Below, in pieces: positions 1 through 7,041 of a DNA stretch of 8,145 nt (positions are counted from its first letter, which is position 1; each line of letters begins with the position of its first letter). Position numbers and translations under genes: made by a program. The notes under the pieces were generated by a model that worked only from the letters and a program-made list of their open reading frames with translations, was not told the DNA's origin and searched no databases. This DNA is from Savagea sp. (GTDB lineage Bacteria; Bacillota; Bacilli; Bacillales_A; Planococcaceae): NCBI GenBank assembly GCA_030152265.1, contig JASLHQ010000164.1, positions 1 to 8,145 of the forward strand, read 5' to 3'.

Positions 1-1529
1 CGAGCGGCTTCAGTCAACTCGCTTCACGCCTCGCAAGCCAATTATCATTCGTCGAAAGTGAACTTGCGGCATTAGATGAAAGCGTTTTACAACAAGCGAT
101 TGAGCAAGAACCGACACTCGCAGCATATTTAAATGAAGTGATCGCTTTTATCCCACACCAACTTCATCCCGAAGTCGAAAAAACATTAAAAGCATTCGGT
201 TCAACATTTAGTTCACCGTACAGCTTATACAATACGACGAAACTCGTCGATATGACGTTCGAGCCGTTCCAAGTGGACGATGAGTCCTTCCCTTTAAGCT
301 ACGTCTCTTTTGAAGGCGTATGGGATTCCCATCCGAACTTAGAAAAACGTCGAGAAGCGTTCCGCGCCTTTTCGAATAAATTACGCGACTACCAACATAC
401 GACAGCGAAAACATACGATATGCACATTCAACGTGAAAAAACAGAAGCGTCGTTACGTAAATTCGATTCAGTCATCGACTACTTACTATTCGACCAACAA
501 GTCGACCGCTCGATGTACAATCGTCAAATCGATGTCATTATGGAAGAACTAGCACCGCATATGCGAAAATATGCAAAATTATTACAGCGTGTTCACGGCA
601 TTGAAAAAATGACATTCGCTGACTTAAAAGTACCGCTCGACCCGAACTATGAACCGACCGTTTCAATCGAACAGTCGAAACAGTACATTTTCGATGCGCT
701 TTCGATTATGGGAGACGACTATCACACTATGTTAGAGCGCGCTTACGATGAACGTTGGATCGATTTCGCACAAAATATCGGAAAGTCGACGGGAGCATTT
801 TGTTCAAGCCCGTACGGCAGTCACCCTTACATTTTAATTTCTTGGACGGGTAGTATGGAAGATGTTTTCGTCCTCGCACACGAACTCGGACACGCGGGAC
901 ATTTTTACACGGCTCATCAACATCAAAGCTATTTCAACGCTCGCCCTTCTCTCTACTTTATCGAAGCACCGTCTACGATGAACGAAATGTTAATGGCGAA
1001 TCATTTATTGAAAAATTCAACTGATCCGCAATTTAAACGTTGGGTCATCTCATCTATCGTATCGCGCACGTACTATCATAACTTCGTGACGCATTTATTA
1101 GAAGCGCATTACCAACGTAAAGTATATGAACTCGTTGATACAGGTCACAATGTGAACGCGAGCTTGCTCAATAAATTGAAAAAAGAAACATTACAACAGT
1201 TTTGGGGAGACGATGTCGTCATCGATGACGATGCGGCGCTCACATGGATGCGTCAACCTCACTATTACATGGGCTTATACCCGTACACATATAGTGCAGG
1301 ATTAACGATTTCGACAGCTGTTTCCCAACGCATTTTAAAAGAAGGCGAACCGGCTGTAGAATATTGGTTAAACGTCTTGCGTGCTGGTGGAACGAAAACA
1401 CCTGCACAACTCGCACAAATGGCGAAAGTCGACATTACGACAGATGCGCCACTTCGTGAAACGATTCAATTTATCGGTTCATTGATCGATGAACTGATCA
1501 CATTAACAGACGAAATCGAACAAGCTTAA
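1..1529 (+). CDS. pepF: M3-family oligoendopeptidase (PepF-like), 5' end missing
   Basis: Zinc metallopeptidase that cleaves short peptides, normally in the cytoplasm; no secretion signal can be judged because the N-terminus lies outside the window. The frame is open from base 3 with no stop, so the GTG at 138 is internal and the true start is upstream. About 509 residues are visible; the family is usually around 560-610. The zinc-binding HELGH motif is encoded at 879-893 (visible residues 293-297), followed by AGHF. The third zinc ligand is the Glu of IEAPS, codon 963-965, matching the EAPS element of thimet oligopeptidase. The C-terminal HYYMGLYPYTYSAG stretch matches the substrate-binding His/Tyr loop of M3 enzymes. 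The sequence differs clearly from Bacillus YjbG as I recall it, so this is another M3B subfamily member. The family is certain; the symbol is conventional. Confidence 0.93.
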   Translation, partial: SGFSQLASRLASQLSFVESELAALDESVLQQAIEQEPTLAAYLNEVIAFIPHQLHPEVEKTLKAFGSTFSSPYSLYNTTKLVDMTFEPFQVDDESFPLSYVSFEGVWDSHPNLEKRREAFRAFSNKLRDYQHTTAKTYDMHIQREKTEASLRKFDSVIDYLLFDQQVDRSMYNRQIDVIMEELAPHMRKYAKLLQRVHGIEKMTFADLKVPLDPNYEPTVSIEQSKQYIFDALSIMGDDYHTMLERAYDERWIDFAQNIGKSTGAFCSSPYGSHPYILISWTGSMEDVFVLAHELGHAGHFYTAHQHQSYFNARPSLYFIEAPSTMNEMLMANHLLKNSTDPQFKRWVISSIVSRTYYHNFVTHLLEAHYQRKVYELVDTGHNVNASLLNKLKKETLQQFWGDDVVIDDDAALTWMRQPHYYMGLYPYTYSAGLTISTAVSQRILKEGEPAVEYWLNVLRAGGTKTPAQLAQMAKVDITTDAPLRETIQFIGSLIDELITLTDEIEQA

Positions 1530-1535
1530 TGAATG

Positions 1536-1566
1536 TGAGGAACGAATTTTTCGTTCCTCATTGTCG
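1536..1566 (+). terminator. Hairpin terminator after the oligoendopeptidase gene
   Basis: A perfect 11-bp stem, TGAGGAACGAA (1536-1546) with TTCGTTCCTCA (1550-1560), has a 3-nt TTT loop and begins 7 nt after the stop codon. The T-run behind it is weak (TTGTCGTTTT), so termination may be partial. The 3' flank overlaps the -35 of the next gene's promoter. Confidence 0.75.
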
Positions 1567-1589
1567 TTTTCACCAATTGTCTGTATACT
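1561..1589 (+). promoter_or_regulatory. Sigma-A-like promoter of the aminotransferase gene
   Basis: The -35 TTGTCG (1561-1566) and the -10 TATACT (1584-1589) are separated by exactly 17 bp, and the start codon follows 30 bp later. The leader is far too short for an S-box or T-box riboswitch. The -35 abuts the upstream terminator hairpin. Confidence 0.6.
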
Positions 1590-1608
1590 TTGGTCAAACT
1601 AAAAAAGC

Positions 1609-1614
1609 AGGTGA
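1609..1614 (+). promoter_or_regulatory. Ribosome binding site fixing the 1620 start
   Basis: AGGTGA lies 5 nt before ATG 1620 and pairs with the 3' end of 16S rRNA. The upstream ATG at 1590 would start inside the -10/transcription-start region with no ribosome binding site. Confidence 0.7.
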
Positions 1615-1619
1615 CTTTT

Positions 1620-2783
1620 ATGAAACAGTCGAAACGATTACAACAATTACCAGAACATTTCTTTTCCACACTCGTTGGCAAAGTAGCCGAACAAATTGAA
1701 GCTGGACATGACGTCATTTTACTCGGACGTGGCAATCCTGATCAACCGACTCCTCCCCATATCGTCGAAGCGTTGAAACGGGCAGTAGACGTTCCTGAAA
1801 ATCACGGATACTCGCCTTTCCGAGCACTCCCTGAATTAAAGGAAGCCGTCGCTAAATTTTACAAAAGAGAATACGACGTCACGCTCGATCCTGAAACAGA
1901 AGTAGCTGTTTTATACGGGACGAAAACAGGACTCGTTGAAATTCCGCTCGCTCTACTAAATGAAGGGGAAACGATTTTATTACCAGACCCAGGTTATCCT
2001 GACTACTTATCTGGTGTTCATCTCGTCAATGCGACATTAGAGACGATGCCACTCCTTGAAAAAAATCAATTTTTACCCGATTATGCTTCGCTTTCTGAAC
2101 GAGTGAAAGAAGCGGCTAAAATGATGTATTTAAACTACCCGAGCAATCCGACAGCAGCTGTCGCACCGCTCTCGTTCTTTGAAGAAACTGTCGAATTTGC
2201 GAAAGCTCGCGACATTATGGTCGTCCACGATTTCGCTTACGGAGGTATCGGCTTTGACGGTAAAAAACCAGTGAGCTTTTTACAAGCGGACGGAGCGAAA
2301 GACGTCGGGATCGAAACGTATTCGATGTCGAAAACATTCAATATGGCCGGATGGCGTGTCGGATTTGCGGTCGGCAATGCACAAATAATCGAGGCGATCC
2401 ATACACTACAAGACCATTTATTTATCGATATTTTCCCTGCCATTCAACATGCAGCTATCGAAGCGCTAGGCGAAGATCAATCTGCCGTAGACGAACTCGT
2501 CGCCATGTATGAATCACGACGCAATGCGTTCGTTCAAGCTTGTCACGACATCGGTTGGAACGTTCACGCGCCAGAAGCGTCATTTTTCGCTTGGTTACCC
2601 GTTCCCGCTCCTCATACGAGCGAATCATTCGCAGATCTTTTGTTAAAAGAAGCACATGTCGCGGTAGCACCAGGGCACGGCTTCGGGACATATGGCGAAG
2701 GTTTTGTGCGCGTCGGACTTCTTGAAAGTGAAGAACGACTCGTCGAAGCTGTACAACGCATCGCTAAACTTCAATTGTTTTAA
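1620..2783 (+). CDS. mtnE: MtnE-like PLP-dependent aminotransferase (class I/II fold)
   Basis: Cytoplasmic fold-type I aminotransferase of 387 residues. In Bacillus subtilis the close relative MtnE (YkrV) transaminates 2-keto-4-methylthiobutyrate to methionine, the last step of methionine salvage. Similarity is seen along the whole chain: GHDVILLGRGNPDQPTP near residue 30, FYKREYDVTLDPETEVAVL, DPGYPDY, NYPSNPT and SFFAWLPVP. The PLP lysine is Lys238 in SMSKTFNMAGWR, and the conserved C-terminal arginine lies in EGFVRVGLL. An in-frame ATG at 1590 exists, but the start at 1620 has a good Shine-Dalgarno sequence and lets homology begin at MKQSKRLQQLPEHFF. The gene stands alone, with no other mtn gene in view, so a related substrate remains possible. 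The family is certain; the exact substrate is inferred. Confidence 0.85.
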   Translation: MKQSKRLQQLPEHFFSTLVGKVAEQIEAGHDVILLGRGNPDQPTPPHIVEALKRAVDVPENHGYSPFRALPELKEAVAKFYKREYDVTLDPETEVAVLYGTKTGLVEIPLALLNEGETILLPDPGYPDYLSGVHLVNATLETMPLLEKNQFLPDYASLSERVKEAAKMMYLNYPSNPTAAVAPLSFFEETVEFAKARDIMVVHDFAYGGIGFDGKKPVSFLQADGAKDVGIETYSMSKTFNMAGWRVGFAVGNAQIIEAIHTLQDHLFIDIFPAIQHAAIEALGEDQSAVDELVAMYESRRNAFVQACHDIGWNVHAPEASFFAWLPVPAPHTSESFADLLLKEAHVAVAPGHGFGTYGEGFVRVGLLESEERLVEAVQRIAKLQLF

Positions 2784-2785
2784 AC

Positions 2786-2825
2786 AAAAAACGAAGTCTC
2801 CTCGCGAGGAGGGACTTCGTTTTTT
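2786..2825. terminator. Bidirectional terminator between convergent genes
   Basis: AAAAAACGAAGTC (2786-2798) pairs perfectly with GACTTCGTTTTTT (2813-2825), and an inner TCCTC/GAGGA stem caps the hairpin. The A-run on one side and the T-run on the other give a U-tract in both directions, so it serves the aminotransferase (+) and the Sco gene (-). The Sco stop codon (2824-2826) overlaps the stem. Confidence 0.9.
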
Positions 2826-3384
2826 AGCGTAATTGATGAATCCGTTCAAACATGCGGTCCGCATACGTTTCATCCATATAGTTGTACTCATCCATAATTT
2901 TTCCTTGTCGGTTCACTAAAAAGAAACTGACACTATGAATCACTTGATCTGAATGGTCGGGTTTTTGAACGATCGTGCGGAAACTTTCTCTCGCAAACCG
3001 TTCGATTTCTTCCTGTGTATATCCTGTAATCGCATGCCAGTTCGATGGATCATCCGTAAACGCCTCGACATATTGTTTCAAAACAGCAGGCGTGTCGATC
3101 GTCGGATCTACCGTAAACGAAACGAACTCGATATCGAGTCCTTCTTCTTTCGCTCGTTTTTGCAATTTTACCATCTCGGCAGACATGGGGGGACAGACGG
3201 TCGTACAGTTCGTAAAGACGAAATCTGCCACCCATATCTTCCCTTCTAATTGCTCCATTCCGAACGGTTGATCGTGCTGATCGACGTACGTAAATGGTTG
3301 AATTTGATGCCCATCTTCCGGTGGCGCACAGCCAACGAGAATGAGCGATAAACTAATCACTACTCCCCACGCGAATTTGTTCAC
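2824..3384 (-). CDS. Sco1/SenC-family copper-binding lipoprotein (BsSco/YpmQ-like)
   Basis: Membrane-anchored thioredoxin-fold protein of 186 residues. Family members deliver copper to, or keep reduced the thiols of, the CuA site of cytochrome c oxidase; some act in redox signalling. A short signal peptide ends in the lipobox LVGC, so Cys19 would be lipidated and the protein sits on the outer face of the membrane. The copper ligands are present: Cys60 and Cys64 in TNCTTVCPPM, and the distal His150 in QVIHSVSFF. Length matches YpmQ (about 190). It starts with GTG, which overlaps the TGA stop of the kinase (GTGA), and a strong AGGAGGG six bases upstream confirms this start. It is the third gene of the regulator-kinase operon, unlike the usual setting of Sco genes near oxidase genes, which suggests regulated expression. 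Confidence 0.93.
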   Translation of the reverse strand: MNKFAWGVVISLSLILVGCAPPEDGHQIQPFTYVDQHDQPFGMEQLEGKIWVADFVFTNCTTVCPPMSAEMVKLQKRAKEEGLDIEFVSFTVDPTIDTPAVLKQYVEAFTDDPSNWHAITGYTQEEIERFARESFRTIVQKPDHSDQVIHSVSFFLVNRQGKIMDEYNYMDETYADRMFERIHQLR

Positions 3385-4778
3385 GCTTCTCCCTCCTCAA
3401 ACTCAATCGTTACCGTCGTTCCTACTTTAGGAGAGCTCGTAATTTCGAACGTTCCATTGTGGAGACGTACAATTTCTTTAACGATTGATAATCCAAGTCC
3501 AGTGCCTCCCGTCGTCCGTGTCCTTGCCTTATCCGTGCGGAAAAAGCGTTCGCCAATTCGATGTATATCTTCTTGTGAGATTGTCACGCCGCCATTCGTT
3601 ACACGATACGTGACGTGATGCTCATCTTCTTGTAATGACACTTTCAATACGCCATCTTCCGCCGAATATTTAATGGCGTTGTCTAACGTATTGTAAAACA
3701 CTTGTTGCAAACGTTGCGCATCTCCAGACATAATGATATCTTCATCGATATTCGTCTGCAATGTCAATCCTTTTTGCGCAATATGAATCGAAAATAGTTC
3801 GAGTGTATCCAACAACAATTGCGCGAGCGCAATCGGCTGTTTCTCCAACGTATACATATCTTCTTGAAGATGATTTAACTCGACTAAATCCGTCATCAAT
3901 TTATTTAAACGTTCGGTCTCTTTTTGAATCGTCACTAAATATTGTTTCGCTTCTTCAGGCGATTCATAAATATTGCTCTCCAATGCATGTGCGTATCCGC
4001 TAATGTATGTAAGCGGTGTTCGCACTTCATGCACGATATTCGACGTGAACTCTTTTTTTCGTTTCTCTTGTTCTTCTAACGACAAACTCATCGCGTTAAA
4101 TGCGTTCGCGAGTTGACCTACTTCATCTTCACGATCAAGTTGCAAACGGCTCGAATAATTCCCTTTCGACACTTCTTTCGATAACACTTGAAGCTGTCTG
4201 AGCGGCTCGAACATCGACACCCAAACGCGATTAACGATTAAAAATAAAAGCAAGAAAAACAGCGTCCCGACAAATGCGAGTAGCGGAATACTTTGCTGGA
4301 AGACGACTTGAATCGTCGCTAACGGGATGTACATGTAAATAAATCCGACGAGTCCTTCTTCCATTTTAATCGGGAAAATCGCTCCTAATATTTCACGGTC
4401 CAATTCTTCGACATATCCATTTTTCACGACATACGTCCCTTTTTCTAACTGTTCGCGATCTTCATCGTCGATTAAATTTTCGTAGTTAATTTGATAAGGA
4501 AAATACGTCGATAACTGTTCTAAATCGTCTACCGCAATAACTTCATATTCTGAAATGACGTTGAACCATTGGATTTTCTCGATAATATCGTCACTTAAAT
4601 CGCCGTAATGGTAATGAGAAGCTGTCCGTTGTCCTTGATAGACGAGCGATTCTTCAATGCTTTTCAAATAAAGTTCTGAGTATAAAAAGTGGATGAAGAA
4701 AAAGGAAAATAAAATCGTAAATGCGACGCTTACGACGAACATGAGCAATATTTTTTGACTTAAATTTAACTTTTTCAT
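3381..4778 (-). CDS. Sensor histidine kinase, two-TM with HAMP domain
   Basis: Membrane sensor kinase of about 465 residues that phosphorylates the regulator encoded just upstream. Order: first TM segment about residues 10-33; an extracytoplasmic sensor region of roughly 125 residues with no domain I recognise; second TM about 163-184; HAMP about 185-238; HisKA with the phospho-acceptor His250 in NIVHEVRTPL; HATPase_c with N-box NTLDNAIKYS (Asn367), F-box GERFFR and G-box GGTGLGLSIV. All catalytic motifs are intact. Two consecutive ATGs compete. The second (4778) sits 6 nt from GAAGG and is preferred; the first (4781) overlaps the regulator's TAA as TAATG. There is no PAS domain, unlike ResE. 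The signal cannot be read from the sequence; the Sco and YtkA-like neighbours suggest copper or redox stress. Confidence 0.94.
   Translation of the reverse strand: MKKLNLSQKILLMFVVSVAFTILFSFFFIHFLYSELYLKSIEESLVYQGQRTASHYHYGDLSDDIIEKIQWFNVISEYEVIAVDDLEQLSTYFPYQINYENLIDDEDREQLEKGTYVVKNGYVEELDREILGAIFPIKMEEGLVGFIYMYIPLATIQVVFQQSIPLLAFVGTLFFLLLFLIVNRVWVSMFEPLRQLQVLSKEVSKGNYSSRLQLDREDEVGQLANAFNAMSLSLEEQEKRKKEFTSNIVHEVRTPLTYISGYAHALESNIYESPEEAKQYLVTIQKETERLNKLMTDLVELNHLQEDMYTLEKQPIALAQLLLDTLELFSIHIAQKGLTLQTNIDEDIIMSGDAQRLQQVFYNTLDNAIKYSAEDGVLKVSLQEDEHHVTYRVTNGGVTISQEDIHRIGERFFRTDKARTRTTGGTGLGLSIVKEIVRLHNGTFEITSSPKVGTTVTIEFEEGEA
3391..3397 (-). promoter_or_regulatory. Ribosome binding site for the GTG start of the Sco gene
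   Basis: On the minus strand this reads AGGAGGG, 6 nt before GTG 3384. It lies inside the last codons of the kinase and supports translation of Sco despite the non-ATG start. Confidence 0.8.
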
Positions 4779-4780
4779 CA

Positions 4781-5455
4781 TTAGCCTTCTAGCTTATAGC
4801 CAATTCCCCAAACCGTTTCAATCATACTTCCAGCGCTCCCCATTTTTAAACGGAGCGTTTTAATATGCGTATCCACCGTTCGTTCGCTACTTTGATGATC
4901 TTCTCCCCATACGAGGTGAAGCAATTGCTCACGCGAATAGACGCGTCCTTTATTTTTCGCTAAAATGTTAAGCACACCAAACTCTTTCAAAGTAAGGGAA
5001 AGGGGCTCTCCATTTAATGTGACCGTGTGCGCATCGTTATCGATGACAATCGGCCCTACTTTTAACGTATCCGTCGTCGGCTTGTCGTTGTAAGAACGAC
5101 GCAATACTGACTCGACACGCGCTAACAGTTCACCTGGTAAAAACGGCTTGACGATATAGTCGTCTCCCCCTAATTTTAATCCTTGAATTTTATCCCATTC
5201 TTCTCCTTTTGCCGAAAGGAAAATGAGCGGAATGTCCGCGATGTTTTTCACTTCGCTTGCGAACGTGAAACCATCCATGTAAGGCATCATTACATCGACG
5301 ATGAATAAATGGGGTGAAAATTTTTCAACAAGCGATAATGCGTGCGCCCCATCCGTCGCTTCTACGACGGTATACCCTTCTTTCTCTAAAAAAGTGCGAA
5401 TGAGTTTTCTCATTTGCGCTTCATCGTCTATAATCATAATTGTGTAACGTTTCAA
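4781..5455 (-). CDS. OmpR/PhoB-family response regulator
   Basis: Cytoplasmic DNA-binding partner of the adjacent kinase, about 224 residues. The receiver domain (residues 1-120) has the acidic pair Asp10-Asp11, phospho-acceptor Asp54 in LFIVDVMMPYMDG, Ser81 in FLSAKGEE and Lys103 in YIVKPF. The winged-helix output domain (about 128-224) has the SLTLKEFGVL element and the recognition-helix region RTVDTHIKTLRLKM. The receiver resembles ResD more than PhoP, but I would not assign a symbol. The frame can be extended to a TTG at 5476, but the TTG at 5455 has GAGGTG six bases upstream and starts at MKRYTIMIIDDE, the normal position for this family. It is first in the operon, has its own promoter, and is divergent from the YtkA-like lipoprotein gene. 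Confidence 0.95.
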   Translation of the reverse strand: MKRYTIMIIDDEAQMRKLIRTFLEKEGYTVVEATDGAHALSLVEKFSPHLFIVDVMMPYMDGFTFASEVKNIADIPLIFLSAKGEEWDKIQGLKLGGDDYIVKPFLPGELLARVESVLRRSYNDKPTTDTLKVGPIVIDNDAHTVTLNGEPLSLTLKEFGVLNILAKNKGRVYSREQLLHLVWGEDHQSSERTVDTHIKTLRLKMGSAGSMIETVWGIGYKLEG

Positions 5456-5461
5456 ATTAGA

Positions 5462-5467
5462 CACCTC
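5462..5467 (-). promoter_or_regulatory. Ribosome binding site fixing the TTG start of the regulator
   Basis: GAGGTG on the minus strand is 6 nt before TTG 5455. No comparable site precedes the alternative TTG at 5476. Confidence 0.7.
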
Positions 5468-5487
5468 GTCTTTCAAATTTTGTTACG

Positions 5488-5516
5488 ATATTACGATTTT
5501 CACAAAAAAATGTGAA
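5488..5516 (-). promoter_or_regulatory. Sigma-A-like promoter of the regulator-kinase-Sco operon
   Basis: On the minus strand, -35 TTCACA (5516-5511) and -10 TAATAT (5493-5488) are separated by exactly 17 bp, with the regulator start about 33 bp downstream. The -35 is also one of the repeated TTCAC/GTGAA half-sites, so a bound regulator would act directly on this promoter. Confidence 0.6.
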
Positions 5517-5539
5517 GCTGGTGTGAAACAGACTTCACG
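5499..5539. promoter_or_regulatory. Cluster of four TTCAC/GTGAA half-sites: likely regulator operator
   Basis: Half-sites are TTCACA (5499-5504), TGTGAA (5511-5516), TGTGAA (5522-5527) and TTCACG (5534-5539). Start-to-start spacings are 12, 11 and 12 bp, close to one helical turn. The middle two form a direct repeat with 11-bp period, the usual arrangement for OmpR/PhoB-type regulators; the first two form a perfect 6-bp palindrome with a six-A spacer. The cluster lies between the two divergent operons. That the adjacent regulator is the ligand is inference. Confidence 0.55.
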
Positions 5540-5589
5540 AAGGAAACGTTTGTTCATGTTACTATCGTATCATGAAAATATTTAAAATC

Positions 5590-5594
5590 GGAGG
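5590..5594 (+). promoter_or_regulatory. Ribosome binding site fixing the TTG start of the lipoprotein
   Basis: GGAGG is 7 nt before TTG 5602. The ATG at 5572 has no site and would add ten residues ahead of the signal peptide. Confidence 0.75.
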
Positions 5595-5601
5595 AATTTG
5601 T

Positions 5602-6306
5602 TTGAGAAAATTAAGTTGGTTATTCGCGCTACTTACGATTGTTTTAGTCGCTTGTTCAAATGATTCAAAAGAGGTAGTGGAAGAAGACTTCATTCCTGAA
5701 ATTATCGAAGTCGATCTGCAAACTCCTGAGCGAGTCGAAGCAGGTGAGACCATCACATTACGCACTGTCGTCACACAAGGTGATGAAACCGTCGATGATG
5801 CGGACGAAGTTATTTACGAAATTTGGGAAGAAACGAATAAATTAGAAAGCGAAATGATCGAAGCTGTACCAGAAGGTGATGGAATTTACACGCTCGACTA
5901 CACTTTCGGTGAAAATAGCGTCATGAACGTACAAATTCACGTTACTGCTCGTGGTATGCACAATATGCCTGTCAAACAAGTGATTGTCGGTGAAGGGAAA
6001 GAGTACGAAGAAGTAGAAGAAACAGCGTACGCTGCTTACGTCCAAACCGATGATGTTGAAAGTGGAAAAGAAGAAACGCTCATCGTTCACATTACGGAAA
6101 AAGGAATTCCGAAAAACGAATTGCCTGCGACGTTCATTTTACATTTTGATGATGCAGAACCTGTTGAGTTGGAAGTGACGAATGAAGAGCGCGGTGAATA
6201 TCGTGCCAACTATACATTCCAACAAGCTGGTTTCGCTAAATTAGAAGTCGTCGTCCCGGTAGAAGATGCGACATTCCGAGCGATGCAGACGATCAATGTG
6301 CGCTAA
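5602..6306 (+). CDS. Lipoprotein with two YtkA/FixH-like domains
   Basis: Surface lipoprotein of about 234 residues. The signal peptide MRKLSWLFALLTIVLVAC ends in lipobox LVAC, so Cys18 would be lipidated. Two beta-rich domains follow. The first (about 28-132) has the YtkA-like pattern DGIYTLDYTF, then HVTARGMHNMPVK with Met119, His120 and Met122 as possible metal ligands. The second (about 144-234) repeats the pattern (RGEYRANYTF, LEVVVPV) but lacks the Met-His-Met element. The mature protein is very acidic. YtkA/FixH-like proteins are linked by context to copper and cytochrome oxidase assembly; direct function is not known to me. The frame allows an ATG at 5572, but TTG 5602 has GGAGG seven bases upstream and gives a normal-length signal peptide. 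It heads the divergent operon, and its TAA overlaps the next ATG. Confidence 0.88.
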   Translation: MRKLSWLFALLTIVLVACSNDSKEVVEEDFIPEIIEVDLQTPERVEAGETITLRTVVTQGDETVDDADEVIYEIWEETNKLESEMIEAVPEGDGIYTLDYTFGENSVMNVQIHVTARGMHNMPVKQVIVGEGKEYEEVEETAYAAYVQTDDVESGKEETLIVHITEKGIPKNELPATFILHFDDAEPVELEVTNEERGEYRANYTFQQAGFAKLEVVVPVEDATFRAMQTINVR

Positions 6307-6743
6307 TGTATAAAACATTTATCTTTTTGCACATCGTTTCAGCCATTTTAGCGACTGGACCACTATTTATGATTTTCCCGCTTTTACGCTATGCGGAACG
6401 TGAACGAATCGATCAAAGCGATGCGATTATCGTGCCGATTCAAAAAGCAGTCTGGGTCGTCATGCACGGTGGACATCTCGTCGTCACGACAGGCGTCCTT
6501 TTAATTTTATTTGGGCCTTATCCTTGGCATACGTCTTGGGTCGTCCTCACTGTGCTCGTCATGTTGCTCTGTTCGTTCTTTTTAGCGACTGCTTACTCGA
6601 AACAGTGGAAAGCGTTCGAACGAGAGCGTTGGACGAACAAACAGCTTTGGTCGAACGTGCGACGCATCACGTGGATTTATATCGGAATTATGCTCACAAT
6701 GCTTTGGCTCATGGTGACAAAACCTGTATTATGGTCATTTTAA
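6306..6743 (+). CDS. DUF2269-like four-helix integral membrane protein
   Basis: Membrane protein of 145 residues with predicted TM helices near residues 3-25, 47-69, 77-97 and 121-140. The pattern FLHIVSAILATGPLF in the first helix and MHGGHLVVTTG in the second resembles DUF2269 and related CopD-like membrane families. His9, His54 and His57 lie in or at helices and could bind heme or copper, but this is inference. The start is ATG 6306, whose A is the last base of the lipoprotein's TAA (TAATG). There is no clear Shine-Dalgarno sequence, so translation is probably coupled to the upstream gene. The biochemical role is unknown; linkage to the YtkA-like lipoprotein suggests a joint envelope function. 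Confidence 0.8.
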   Translation: MYKTFIFLHIVSAILATGPLFMIFPLLRYAERERIDQSDAIIVPIQKAVWVVMHGGHLVVTTGVLLILFGPYPWHTSWVVLTVLVMLLCSFFLATAYSKQWKAFERERWTNKQLWSNVRRITWIYIGIMLTMLWLMVTKPVLWSF

Positions 6744-6751
6744 AGGAGGGG
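6742..6751 (+). promoter_or_regulatory. Strong ribosome binding site for the 93-residue protein
   Basis: AAAGGAGGGG, partly overlapping the stop codon of the preceding gene, lies 4 nt before ATG 6756. It is the strongest Shine-Dalgarno sequence in this operon. Confidence 0.75.
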
Positions 6752-6755
6752 TACG

Positions 6756-7037
6756 ATGCGCACGACGATTCAATATTCAACCGTTGCTCGTTCAATCGAT
6801 AAATTATCCGCAGCTCATACGACAGACATTCATGAACTTCAACTTTCTTTAACTTCTATTGAGAGCGCAGAACGTTCATTTTCCTTTGCGTCGATTATCG
6901 ATGTTTCTTACAAACCGTTCTCAGACGGGTCCGGGTTTTTATACGTCCATACGGATGAAGGAGTATTTTCCTTTCACGTCATCGAAAGCCCGAACACATT
7001 TATTCAAACGTTCAAAAAAATTACGAAACGCAAATGA
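6756..7037 (+). CDS. Small soluble protein of unknown function
   Basis: A 93-residue protein that I do not recognise. It has no TM helix and no signal peptide. A polar N-terminal half is followed by alternating hydrophobic strands (FASIIDVSYKPF, GFLYVHTDEGVFSFHVI) and a final helix (FIQTFKKITKRK). The strand-strand-helix order with a closing F-x-x-x-F-K-K recalls the end of a small PH-like domain, but that is only an impression. A very strong AAAGGAGGGG lies 4 nt before the ATG, 12 bp after the previous stop, so it should be well translated. It is the third gene of the lipoprotein operon, and its TGA lies just upstream of the next gene. Being intact, well spaced and on the operon strand argues that it is real. 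Confidence 0.75.
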   Translation: MRTTIQYSTVARSIDKLSAAHTTDIHELQLSLTSIESAERSFSFASIIDVSYKPFSDGSGFLYVHTDEGVFSFHVIESPNTFIQTFKKITKRK

Positions 7038-7041
7038 AGAA

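Noticed and set aside
1530..1619. Riboswitch (S-box or T-box) upstream of the aminotransferase
   Set aside because: The gap is 90 bp, is taken up by the previous gene's terminator and a promoter, and leaves no room for a structured leader.
2953..3271. Two plus-strand open frames opposite the Sco gene
   Set aside because: They are antisense to a gene with clear catalytic motifs and have no ribosome binding site or family resemblance.
3761..4003. Plus-strand open frame opposite the kinase
   Set aside because: It is antisense to the dimerisation/phospho-acceptor region of an intact kinase, with no supporting signals.
5456..5476. Longer regulator start at TTG 5476
   Set aside because: It adds seven residues before the conserved receiver start and has no ribosome binding site, whereas TTG 5455 has GAGGTG at good spacing.
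5524..5569. ECF (sigma-W-like) promoter for the lipoprotein operon: TGAAAC with CGTT, or GGAAAC with CGTA
   Set aside because: The first pair has 17-bp spacing but a CGTT -10, and the second has an 18-bp spacer; neither fits the usual 16-bp spacing with CGTA. No good sigma-A -35/-10 pair was found for the plus strand either, so the promoter is left unassigned.
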